Shown here piece after piece: positions 21,265 through 32,010 of a stretch of 64,000 nucleotides of DNA. The number at the start of each line of letters is the position of its first letter. Positions within the stretch are counted from its first letter, which is position 1. The notes under the pieces are model-generated. The model had not been told where the DNA came from, ran no database searches, and was given only the letters and a program-made list of their open reading frames with translations. The translations under genes were made by a program, and so were the position numbers. Origin of the DNA: Plantago ovata (lineage: Eukaryota; Streptophyta; Magnoliopsida; Lamiales; Plantaginaceae); NCBI GenBank assembly GCA_028274465.1, contig CM051456.1:82942753-83006752 (forward strand), read 5' to 3'.

Positions 21265-23154
21265 CCTACTACTGGTGAAACTCCAGTTATTGAGTCTCAA
21301 ACGTTGCCCTCAGCAACTACTCAATGAAAAGTCACTACTGGTGAAACTCCAGTTGTTGAGTCTGAAGCGTTGCCATCAGCAACCACTCAACCAAAAAGGA
21401 ATGAAGCTGCAGATTTAGGAACCAATGTTGCTGGCCTTGATGACTCTGATGACGAAGACGGTCTTTCAGCAAATGAGGATGATCAATCAAGGAAAGGTGA
21501 ACCCACCGTGGTCACAATTCCTCCTCCTGATCATGAAAATGATGTATGAGATGACTTAAGAAGCCATTTGCTGACCAGAGATGATCAATTCGCTACTGAG
21601 CTTAAAGTTCATTCCTTGACCCCGACTTTAGTGCCGTTTCCACGCGTGGAGGATTTTAATCCAAGAATTTTGGCACTAATGGAAGTCCACAAAGCCTGCA
21701 AAGCAGAAGATGATGCACTGCTTGCTGAGAGTCCGCTTGACATCGGCAAAATACTGGTTACTGTGCTGAAACGCACTACTTCTCTGACCATAGCTCAGAA
21801 AGACATAATTTTATATCACAAAAGCTATGAAGAAGATGTCAGTCCAGCACTCCAACAAGCAAAGCCTGCATTGAAAAAGGCTCAGACTTTCATTGAAGAC
21901 AAAGTCGAAACTGAGCGCAGACATGAGGAGAACCTGGTGAGTATCCATCAAGAATTGTCAAAGCTGGCCTCTGATCAGCAGGCAATTACCATGAAGTACA
22001 ATAGCCTAAGTACTCTTGCTGAAAATTGCAATGAGTTCTTTTCTCTGCACATTACTCCAATGATGCAATCCGTGTCTAAGGGGGAAGATAACCAAAAGAA
22101 ATCATCAAGAAAGAAAACACCTACTGAAGCGCCACTGACAATAGAACCTCTTGCTGAAAGAGAGCAAAGTTCTAAAAGACAAGCTGAAGCAGATTCTGAG
22201 TTAAATTCAGCGAATCCGAAAAAGAGAAAAACTTCTGCTGAAACTCATGAATACTGTCACACTGAAAGTCATCAAGATCTGAATGAAGATGATGATGATG
22301 ATGACAATCAGACTATAGCTCAAGCAATAAGAGCTAGACCAATTACAACCCTAACTCCGTCTAGCCATTCAAAACATTTCTCTTCTGACTCAAGATCTTC
22401 AGCAAGAAATCAAGAAAATGCTAAGTCAAGAAGAAGAAGGCAAAGACAAGAAGAAAAGAGGCTTGCCAGCATTACCATTGGCTCCGGCATTGAATACACA
22501 AAGACCAGCAATGAGGAAACTTATCAAAATGTGATTAGAAATGTTCATGGTTGCTGGATCTTAAAGATGGAAGACTTATTGGTAAATGATTTCTTTCCAA
22601 CAGCTATACTGAATCAAATGTATGCTTGGATTGAATTAAAAGTAAAAAGAAAAGAAAGGGATCCTCCTCCCTTCCCAAGAAACATAGCTGGGAGATGGCT
22701 GAATCTGAAAGTTTTGGTAAGAAGAACTTCAATTGGCAAGAACGTAAAACAAGAACCTGAACTGATTAAACCAATTGATGTTGCCTATTACTCTGACCCT
22801 ATAACAAAGAAGTCAAAGAAGAAATATGGATTGATTCCTTATGAGTATTTCTATCTCACTGCTAAGGATCAAAAAGAAGATCTTCTCTAGTTAAGGAAGA
22901 TTCATGCTAACAAAGGCATTTGAGATACACAACTTCTCCATGCCAGCAATTGGGGCATGCACTTGTGGGTGTTGCACTATAAAGAAATGAAAGTTGAAAA
23001 ACATCATTATACTGCCTGCAAGAACGCCAGAATCATTCAGCTCGAAGTCCGTAAGCTACTTGAAGATTACGAAAAGGACTGTGTTGAATTTTCTGCACTT
23101 GCTGAGAAGAGTGTAAGGGAGATTCTGAGAAAATCTTCTGCTGAAAGAGCTTAA
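21265..23154 (+). pseudogene. S1 post-pol extra ORF, C-terminal part (fossil)
   Basis: This resumes the S1 extra ORF after gypsy A. It begins with a Thr/Pro-rich stretch. A helix-rich, coiled-coil-like region follows (about 21568-22080, with QQAKPALKKAQTFI and ESLHRHEENL-type heptads), then a Lys/Arg- and Asp-rich linker. The C-terminal block is well conserved and shared with S4 (60161-60832): CWILKMEDLLVNDFFPT, NQMYAWIELKVKRKERDPPP, KPIDVAYYSDP, KKYGLIPYEY and a final helix LEDYEKDCVEF. It has no similarity that I recognise to a known enzyme or to an envelope. The copy is broken. Confidence 0.65.
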
Positions 23155-23417
23155 GTCCCTTGTAAAAGCTTTGTTTAGTTTTGTTTGCTGATTTTGTGTA
23201 GTTATCTCTGAACCTTCCTGTATACTTACTGAAAGATAACTATCAGCAATAAAGCTTTTGACTCTTATTGGTTTTTGATTATGCAATCTACTTATGCTTA
23301 CTGTTTTATTATTCAAGTATGCTTGCATTAATCAACTGATTTATTCAACATCAGAAACCTCTAAAAGGGTAAAAATTAATTTAGCCATGGATTGCTAACA
23401 TCAAAAAGGGGGAAATT
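23155..23417 (+). other. S1 3' untranslated region and polypurine tract
   Basis: No gene. It ends with AAAAAGGGGGAAATT (23403-23417), directly before the LTR. It is nearly identical to S4 60833-61093. Confidence 0.75.
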
Positions 23418-24983
23418 TGCTAGGAAACTTGTAATTTTGATGAGCAATTAACCATGCTAAATTAAGGAAAGTCCAGTAAATAGTACTCTTAAGGTCCATA
23501 GGAATTTAGAATTTTAAGGACATTGTAAAAGAGGAACGTTTGATGAAGACTTAGAGTAGGTGCTAGATAGGTTTGTTTTACCGCTTATGATGTATCTTGT
23601 TTTCTGAAAAGAAAAACAACCTATTGAAGCATTTGCTGATGATGTACTTTGTTTACACAAACAAACTATTGAAGCATTTAGAACCGTTCAGAAACTTGAA
23701 GAATTCGAAGACTGAAGACTAGAAGATTTCTGAAGACTGGTATCTACAAAGGCACATGTTGCTCACAAAGTGGAAACTTCAGCAACAGCGTGCATAAGTG
23801 AAAATCTAAACGACAGAGTAGGTTGTGCTTGCTGAAACTGAGACTGACCACTTGCTGAATAACATATGTGATCTCCTTGTTGATAGTACTTGCATTTGGG
23901 CTCCAACGTTCATGTTTGAATCTCATTCAAATGAACATTAAATGCAAAGCATGCACGCGAAGGACATGAAGACTAGAAGACAAATAAAGGACGCTGCTGA
24001 AACTACAAAAGCAAGATAGTGCCATCTTAAGGAACAAAGCCTTGGAATTTGAAATTCAAACGGCTCCCTTGATTCACTATAAATAGAGGTCATCCGACAA
24101 AGAGTTGAAGTGTGTCAACAACGTGATCAAACTCTCACTTGTGCTTAAAACTCACATACCCTTCAAATACTCTTTACTGCCATTGATCCGTTCCAAGACT
24201 TAAAGCTTGAAAATGCTACTTGTGAAGAAGTAGAACATACTCGGCTAAGAAATTAGTTAAGTGTTCTTTCTTTCGAACAAGAACAAGTCTTGACACCAGA
24301 AACAATCAAACTTGTTTACTGCAAAGTATTCAAAGTTTTGTTTCTTAGATTACTTGTTGTAGTTGAATAAGTTATAATCAAGTTATCTCATCCCAAACCT
24401 CTCTAACTGAAAATACACCCTTTCAGGCGTGAAATTCAGGGGGAACTTAATCGAGCATAGAGTTGCTGATTAAAAGTCCCAAGTTTGGTGGAGAACAAGG
24501 TTTCATTCTCTAGTTAGGATGGAAACGAAGCAAGTGTGCTTTGGTTTCTGTTTGAATCGCTCTAGATAGGTGTTGTAAGTAACCTCAAACTTGTCTTAGT
24601 GGATTCAGTCCTAGAAAGGACAAAGTGGACTAGTTGAGAGATTACGCCACTCTCAGATACCACTATAAAAGTGTTTGTGTGATTCACATACTACATTTAG
24701 TTTTCAGCAAAGCATATTTATCTTTACACAGTCAGTCTGTTCACTTGCTGAAACTATCACTTACTGACAAAGCACTTATTGTATCAAAGACTTTCGCTCT
24801 TTGATTTTAAGTATCAGCGAAACTCGTTACTGAAAAGTAACTTGCGCTTGCTGAGAAAGTTAAGTATCAGCAAACTCATTACTGAAAAGTAATAAGTCCT
24901 TGCTGAGAAAGTTTTTAAACGACGAAAGTTTGAAAAGACTATCCCCCCCCCTAGTCTTTTCTTGTTGTTTAAAGGGACCAACA
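23418..24983 (+). repeat. 3' LTR of S1
   Basis: 1566 bp, starting TGCTAGGAAACTTG and ending GGGACCAACA. TATA box TATAAATA at 24078-24085. A 50-bp tandem duplication of the AAGTATCAGC...GAGAAAGTT unit lies at 24809-24912. A nested hairpin near the end (24914-24973) has an inner stem AAAAGACTA/TAGTCTTTT around a C-run and an outer stem TTTAAACGAC/GTTGTTTAAA. Direct contact with S2 gag at 24984 marks the insertion point. Confidence 0.9.
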
Positions 24984-26258
24984 TTATTCGATCTACTCCA
25001 GATACTATACAGTGCAAACTGTGGGGTGCCAAAATTGCTAAAGAAGCTTGGAAAATTGTTCAAGTTCTTTGTGTTGTATCTGAAAAAACCAAGGAAAACA
25101 AACTCGAGGTGCAAAAGTTGAAGTTCCAAAACTTTAAACAAGGTACAAATGAGTCACTGGAAGACTTGGATTTCAGATTCACAACTCTAGTGAGTGAAAT
25201 GGATGCCTTAGGAGTTCTGAACCAGGAATGGATCCATACTCAAAACTTCTACTACAATCAAGGAATTCCAAATATCACTCCAACTGAGTTGTTCTCTCAT
25301 CTTGCTACTGTCAATTACGAGACAAAGCAAAGAGAAAATGTGTTTGCTGAACATTGCTCTTGCTGCTAAGCCGTCATCTTCCGAAAAGAAGAATGATAAA
25401 GAGCCTTCTGACGAAAACGCTCTTGTTGTTAGAAACATGAAGAAATTTATCAGTAAGGAACTTGAAAGGCGAAAAGCAAAAGAGAAGCTGAAAAAGCATC
25501 TTGGTAACAACTACCATAAATACAAGAATGAAGCTAGCTCGCTGAACAAGCAAGCTCAGCAAGCGAACTCCTCTGAAGAACCAGCAGTTGGCAATGATCT
25601 CTGCTTTTATTGAAAAAAGCCTGGACACTTCAAAGCAAATTGTCCTTTACTGAAAGGAAAATCTGCTGAAAAGAAGAAGAAGTTCAAAAGGGCTTTGATT
25701 GCTGAAGAAAAGAAAAAGCTTCAAGCAAAAATCGATGCTCTTTGCATTGAAACAAGCTCTGAAGACAGTGAGGTAGAGAGTTCAGACACTGAAGAAGAAG
25801 ATGCCACTCTTGATGTAGTGATCGACAAGGAAGTTTGTGGAATAGCTATGGAAACTTATCCAGATGTGTCAAACTATGAATTCTGCCTCATGGCCGGTCA
25901 GGTAAATTGTCCTACCTTTGACTCTGATTCCGAAAGTGATGATGACATTGACCTTGATAGAATTCAAGGAGAAATCGAAAGATTTGAGAAAACTCTGAGC
26001 AAACAGCAAGAGAAACTACAGAATGCTGAACTTCTGACTAAGCAAACTACTGAAAAGTATGTCTTGCTGAGCGTTGAGTCAGAAAAGAAGGATGCTGAAA
26101 TATTGCATCTCAAGAAGTTAATTGCTGAAGCTACAGAGAAGAATGCTCAAATGGCAATAGAATTGGAAGAGTATTAGTCGTCAATTCTAAAGTTACTTGC
26201 TGAAATACAAGAAATGAAAAAGATGAAAGTCAATTTCAAATATTATGCTGATGCTAGT
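24984..26258 (+). pseudogene. S2 gag (fossil)
   Basis: The gag core of UBN2/copia type includes LWGAKIAKEAWKIVQ, FKQGTNESLEDLDFRFTTLV and YNQGIPNITPTELFSHL (about 25020-25320). A zinc-knuckle-type stretch with KKPGHFKANCP follows (about 25600-25650), then an acidic linker and a clear coiled coil with repeated heptads (about 25960-26175, IERFEKTLSKQQEKLQNAELL). A coiled coil after the knuckle fits the long Sirevirus gag. Element E interrupts it. The copy is broken. Confidence 0.75.
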
Positions 26259-28391
26259 TGTAAGAAAATATGGTCAGAGTTACCCCTAGGGTACGCAGTG
26301 AAATTTCAAAAATTTTCTTAACATGCAGGTTAATTGATCATGTATATAACGTATATAATAAACACATTAATCAGAAGACTTATAATACTCCAAAAGCAAG
26401 AATAGGTATTGAATCGATATGCAAATCGATGAAGTCTTCGTAATAGTCCAGTGAATCTTCTCCTTCGTCGAAGTCGGAGATATCTGCAATACTTTGATTA
26501 TCTGCAAGACAATAAAAGTTAGTTTCCATCTCTATGAACCTCAACCTTGGTATCCACGGATGAACAGCTTATCGGAAAGAATGCTAGGATATTCTTTATG
26601 TGGCCAAGAAGATGGGGCGGCAATTTTCCTCCGGTTGGAAGGTGGCGCGCGCGGCTAGAGGTGTAGGGGAGGAGATCTTTTATTTTCTCTAAGAAAACTG
26701 GTAGAATAATTCTCTAAGAATTCGGTTAATCAGAATAATCTTTTTATCAGTCGTATGAAAAGCTCTCTAATAGTCTACTATATATAGTAGTCAATAGAAG
26801 CCTAAAGAAGAATCAATTAGACTTCATAAAGGAATAAGAATTTAATTCTTATTGCACAAGGAAACCAATTTGAGTCTAGATTCATTCCCCATCAAATTAA
26901 AACTCAATCAGAAAAATCTAACTTATCCCTTGACTTCTAATCTGGGAAGGAGTCGAACTCCTCCCCATACTACTGCTGGTCGCGCGGCTCAGCAAGGGGG
27001 TTAGGTGGGTCCCGATTTTGGGACCCACTTATAATACTAAGGCAATTCAAACTCCAAGTAGATTTTGCCCATGTGCATATATTAATTCTAAATTAACATA
27101 TCCTTTCGAATCAAACTTCTATTATATTTCTAAAATATAATCTTTAATTGTATTTACATAAAATACAATTAATTAGCCAATTCTATTAATAATTCCAAAT
27201 CATTAATTGAGCCACAAATTATTATAATCAATTCCAAATCAATTATAATCCATCAATCACAATTAATTCTAAATTAATTGCGATTCCATCTTCAAGGATA
27301 TTCGGATAAGCTGAATCACCACATAGTGTGACCCATAGGGCCTCATTGTATTAAGCAAGTCCTAGACTAGGCAACATGGAATTCCTAGACGGTTCCATTT
27401 GCAATATTAATACATGAGGACGTTTGAGAGGTTTCTCAAAGCAAAACCTTTCGTTGTGAAGTCTGTTGCGCTCAATGTGACGATGGTAACGTCCCTTCAT
27501 CTGAATGACTCGAATGCATCTAGGATCGATGAAGTGTCTATCCCAATAATACATCCACGGGCGTCTTCAGTGAGTTGCTTGGTGAATCCAATATCTATTA
27601 TGACTATCAGAATAATATTGATATGCTGGCCAGCTGTTTTACAAATCACAACTATGAACGACTATGAGCAGTGCTCTCCTGTGCTACACATGAGAGATGA
27701 ATCCTTCACAGAATCACTTATCATCCCCATTTGTATGTAGCCATAATCCTGGATCGTGTCTTGGGTCAATTGCTTATTCAGAGCTAACATCGACGGGTCC
27801 ACCAAGGATATGGGGCAACAAATGTGATGATAAAGTCTTGTAAGTCCAAAGGACGACAGGCATCACTTCGACAACTTTTCGGTTCCCATAGACACTTCGG
27901 TGTAGAGTATACATCGATGGGAGTTTCCGGTGGGTACTTCCATTGTTCGGTAATCACCTTCGAATAACTATGCGGAGTTATGGAAACGTTTCTTGATTGT
28001 CCAACAATCCGTTCCGTGGCCGTGGGATCGGCTCACTCTTGCTCTAACAAGTATAACCTCCACGCATACTAGTCTCATTCGGTTCATTCAGACCCCTACA
28101 TCCGAGATTAACCTCGACTAGGGAGAGTTTGGGATAGATGATAACTCACATAGCTCCCACTATCTGTGTGATCGGTCATCTATCCGAGGGGACATGTTTA
28201 ATATCAATACAGACAGGAATAGAGATATGACATGTTGTATGCCTGTTGTAATATAAATATGAAAGTGATACTCAATAGTCAAACAACAAACATATATTAT
28301 ATTACGTTGACCTGTGTAATAGTACATATATGCCCTTAATAAGGGCTGCATGCCCTTAATAAGGACTGTCTCTAGGACATATACACTATCA
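26259..28391 (-). repeat. 3' LTR of element E
   Basis: 2133 bp. It contains two adjacent copies of the palindrome GCCCTTAATAAGGGC-type unit near 28335-28370, also present in the partner LTR (about 31947-31985). Short ORFs here recur in the partner and carry no domain. I see no clear polypurine tract beside it. Confidence 0.85.
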
Positions 28392-28780
28392 GTTACCGTA
28401 GTGGCCAAGATCCAAACCCATACTATGCTATACTCCAACGGGGGCTGGTCGCATAACATAATATGATCGGTAGGACTGTCCAATTGCGTCACGCAACTCT
28501 TGGGTGTTAAATCTAATTTAACCAAACGCTCTACATATTGTACCTATCGAGGTCGCTAGATACAATATGCAGTAAGTTATAACCATAGGCTTACTCTAAT
28601 CTGACGATCACTGCGAGTCTGCAAGACGAGGTCGCCAATACAGGGAAATGCAATGAAAGTTCAGAATTAAAGCACCCCATGGAAAGCATCTCAGAAACAC
28701 ATACGTATACATATTTCTGCACTTATATTGGTTGGGGCTTGTAGCTTGAGGGTTGTTATCAGTCATCTACAAACAAATAA

Positions 28781-28960
28781 GGGCGCCGCCTACCCATCAT
28801 GCATGAGCGGTCTACACGTAATGGATGCCGCCTATCCATTCTAGTTCTAAACGCGGTCAAGCACATCATGGGCGCCGCCTACCCATACATAAAAATATGC
28901 GGTCCGACAATAAGAGGGCGCCGCCTACCCTCGCATGCATAGCGATCGAACGGAAAGTAA
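28781..28960. repeat. Four diverged tandem units of about 45 bp in E
   Basis: Units start near 28781, 28822, 28870 and 28916. Each has the core GGGCGCCGCCTACCC or TGGATGCCGCCTATCC, followed 10-20 bases later by GCGGTC or a variant. It is far more GC-rich than the flanks. Confidence 0.7.
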
Positions 28961-29402
28961 AATACGTGGTATTTAAACATGCATTGTCAAACAATAGCAT
29001 ATCGACCAAACAAACAAGTAGTAGCCTATTGGATGCCAAATGACTTCATAATTTGATTATGAAAATTATAATCCCATACTTATAATCTCTATGAAAAATT
29101 GAAAATTTGGACTAGATTGAAAAATCGAAAATTCTATTGACCAGGTAGCAATTTTCAAAAACCCGAATGACTCAATTGTAATTTTCGAAACCTTGGAGGT
29201 GATAAATTAAAAATTCAAAAGTAGAAAGACTTATTTGTATTACACAATAAATTGATAAATCACAAATAAGCCCCTCAACTTAATACTAATTAAATTTAAC
29301 CCCTCTAGTTAAGAATAATTACAATTAAATCATATTTATATTCCAAATATAAAATTCAATCCTCAAATTTCAAAAAATTCAACTTTGGGGTCCAACCCGA
29401 AA

Positions 29403-29707
29403 AATATATATATATATATAGTACGGGGACGGGATCGAATTCCGTCCCCTAGGGCGCCTGCGTCCCGCAGGCGCCTGCCTGCGGCACGCAGCGGATATAT
29501 ATATATATATATTATATATAATATATATATATATTATATCCTATATATATATATATATCTCTATATATATATATATAACTATATATATATATATATTCTA
29601 TATCTAATCTATATTATATATATATATCTATATATATATATAATTATATATATGTATATATTTATATATATATCTATGTATATGTATATATAATATATAT
29701 ATATATG
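29403..29707. repeat. TA microsatellite split by a GC hairpin block
   Basis: (TA)n lies at 29405-29420 and about 29493-29707. Between them sits a GC block with two inverted repeats: GGGGACGG (29425-29432) with CCGTCCCC (29442-29449), and a perfect 10-bp stem GGCGCCTGCG (29453-29462) with CGCAGGCGCC (29466-29475) around a 3-base loop. Confidence 0.8.
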
Positions 29708-29857
29708 TATTTTTTTATTTTTTTGTGAACAATATAATTCTAATTTATATAAAAACAAAACTATCGAACAATCGAATTTAATCACAGAACTCAATTGCAT
29801 CCACATAAACAACAGAATCACAAAACCATATATTACGTATATACACTAATCAATTAA

Positions 29858-29873
29858 CTTGGCTCTGCTACCA
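29858..29873 (-). other. Primer binding site of E, initiator tRNA-Met type
   Basis: On minus: TGGTAGCAGAGCCAAG, one base inside the right LTR. It matches the complement of the plant initiator tRNA-Met end (TGGTATCAGAGCC) closely. Confidence 0.8.
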
Positions 29874-29874
29874 C

Positions 29875-32005
29875 TGTAAGAAAATATGGTCAGAGTTACC
29901 GCTAGGGTACGCATCGGAATTTCAAAAATTTTCTTAACATGCAGGTTAATTGATCATGTATATAACGTATATAATAAACACATTAATCGGAAGACTTACA
30001 ATACTCCAAAAGCAAGAATAGGTATTGAATCGATATGCCAATCGATGAAGTCTTCGTAATAGTCCAGTGAATCTTCTCCTTCGTCGAAGTCGGAGATATC
30101 TGCAATACTTTGATTATCTACAAGACAATAAAAGTTAGTTTCCAGCTCTTTGAACCTCAACCTTGGTATCCATGGATGAATAGCTTATCGGAAAGAATGC
30201 TAGGATATTCTTTATGTGGCCAAGAAGATGGGGCGGCAATTTTCCTCCGGTTGGAAGGTGGCGCGCGCGGCTAGAGGTGTAGGGGAGGAGAGCTTTTATT
30301 TTCTCTAAGAAAACTGGTAGAATAATTCTCTAAGAATTCGGTTAATCAGAATAATCTTTTTATCAATCGTATGAAAAGCTCTCTAATAGTCTACTATATA
30401 GTAGTCAATAGAAGCCTAAAGAAGAATCAATTAGACTTCATAAAGGAATAAGAATCTAATTCTTATTGCACAAGGAAACCAATTTGAGTCTAGATTCATT
30501 CCCTATCAAATTAAAACTCAATCAGGAAAATCTAACTTATCCCTTCACTTCTAATCTGGGAAGGAGTCGAACTCCTCCCCATAATACTACTGGTCGCGCG
30601 GCTCATCTAGGGGGTTAGGTGAGTCCCGATTTTGGGACCCACTTATAATTCTAAGGCAATTCAAACTCCAAGTAGATTTTGCCCATGTGCATATATTAAT
30701 TCTAAATTAACATATCCTTTCAAATCAAACCTCTATTATATTTCTAAAATATAAAATTTAATTGTATTTACATAAACTACAATTAATCAATCAATTCAAT
30801 TAATAATTCCAAATTATTAATTAGCCACAAATAATTATAATTAATTCCAAATTAATTATAATTCATCAATCACAATTAATTCTAAATTAATTGTAATTCC
30901 ATCTTCAAGGATATTCGAATAAGCTGAATCACTACATAGTGTGACCCATAGGGCCTCATTGTATTAAGCAAGTGCTACACTAGGCAACATGGAATTCCTA
31001 GACGGTTCCATTTGCAATATTAATACATGAGGACGTTTGAGAGGTTTCTCAAAGCAAACCCTTTCGTTGTGAAGTCTGTTGCGCTCAACGCGGCGATGGT
31101 AACGTCCCTTCATCTGACTGACTCGAATGCATCTAGGATCGATGAAGTGTCTATCCCAATAATACATCCACGGGCGTCTTAAGTGAGTTGCTTGGTGAAT
31201 CCAATATCTATTATGACTATCATAATAATATTGATACGCTGTCCAGCGGTTTAACCAATCACAACTATGAACGACTATGAGCATTGCTCTCCTGTGCTAC
31301 ACGTGAGAGATGAATCCTTCACAGAATCACTTATCACCCCCATTTGTATGTAGCCATAATCCTGGATCGTGTCTTGGGTCAACTGCTTATTCAGAGCTGA
31401 CATCGACGGGTCCACCAAGGATATGGGGCAACAAATGTGATGATAAAGTCATGTAAGTCCAAAGGACGACTGACATCACTTCGACAACTTTCCGGTTCCC
31501 ATAGACACTCCGGTGTAGAGTATACATCGATGGGAGTTTCCGGTGGGCACTTCCATTGTTCGGTAATCACCCTTCGAACAACTATGCGGAGTTATGGGAA
31601 TGTTTCTAGATTGTCTAACAATCCGTTCCGTGGCCGTGGGATCAGCTCACACTTGCTCTAACAAGTATAACCTACACGCATACTAGTCTCACCTCGTTCA
31701 TTCAGACCCCTACATCCGAGATGAACCTCGACTAGGGAGAGTTTGGGATAGATGATAACTCACATAGCTCCCACTATCTGTGTGATCGGTCATCTATCCG
31801 ATGGGACATGTTTGATATCAATACAGACAGGAATAGAGATATGACATGTTGTATGCCTGGTGTAATATAAATATGAAAGCGATAGTCAATAGTCAAATAA
31901 AAAACATATATTATATTACGTTGACGTGTGTAATAGTACATATATGCCCTTAATAAGGGCTGTCTGCCCTTAATAAAGACTGTCTCTAGGACATATACAC
32001 TATCA
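29875..32005 (-). repeat. 5' LTR of element E
   Basis: 2131 bp, next to the primer site and bounded on the right by the CTAGT target duplication. It aligns along its length with 26259-28391, differing by scattered substitutions. Confidence 0.88.
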
Positions 32006-32010
32006 CTAGT

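Larger units (their letters stand above)
1..24983 (+). mobile_element. Sirevirus-type Ty1/copia element S1 (5' part outside window)
   Basis: Seen: copia-order integrase, RT and RNase H blocks, then a hairpin array, a TATA-bearing leader, a long extra ORF, a polypurine tract and a 1566-bp LTR that begins TGCTAGGAAAC and ends ACCAACA. Known: an extra ORF after pol, a long gag with coiled coil, and LTRs of this kind mark the SIRE lineage of Ty1/copia. The 5' LTR, gag, protease and first integrase residues lie left of the window. Gypsy A (7100-21264) sits inside the extra ORF. The element ends inside the gag of S2, so S1 inserted into S2. It is broken, with a handful of breaks. The lineage name is an inference from architecture. 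Confidence 0.8.
28392..29874 (-). other. Non-coding interior of element E
   Basis: 1483 bp without a plausible gene. It holds a GC-rich tandem repeat (28781-28960), a long AT-rich stretch and a TA microsatellite with embedded GC hairpins (29403-29707). The ORF through the TA microsatellite (Tyr/Ile repeats) is an artefact. Confidence 0.8.
26259..32005 (-). mobile_element. Long-LTR non-coding retrotransposon E inserted in S2 gag
   Basis: LTRs at 26259-28391 (2133 bp) and 29875-32005 (2131 bp), reading TGTAAGAAAA to ACTATCA on plus. Target duplication CTAGT at 26254-26258 and 32006-32010. The primer site next to the right LTR reads TGGTAGCAGAGCCAAG on minus, close to the complement of initiator tRNA-Met, so the sense strand is minus. 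The interior is only 1483 bp with no coding capacity. This resembles LARD-type derivatives, with copia-like priming. About 12 differences in the first 320 LTR bases (about 4%) suggest about 1.5 million years. The ends look whole. Confidence 0.88.

Noticed and set aside
3679-23154. True retroviral-type envelope gene
   Set aside because: It has the env position of Sireviruses, but no signal peptide, membrane span or glycoprotein pattern is visible.
29385-29821. Tyr/Ile-rich ORFs on both strands
   Set aside because: They are translations of a TA microsatellite inside the non-coding element E and have no gene-like composition.
27351-31661. Paired ORFs of 60-120 codons in both LTRs of E
   Set aside because: They occur in both LTRs, on both strands, without motifs. 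This fits chance ORFs in a 2.1-kb repeat.
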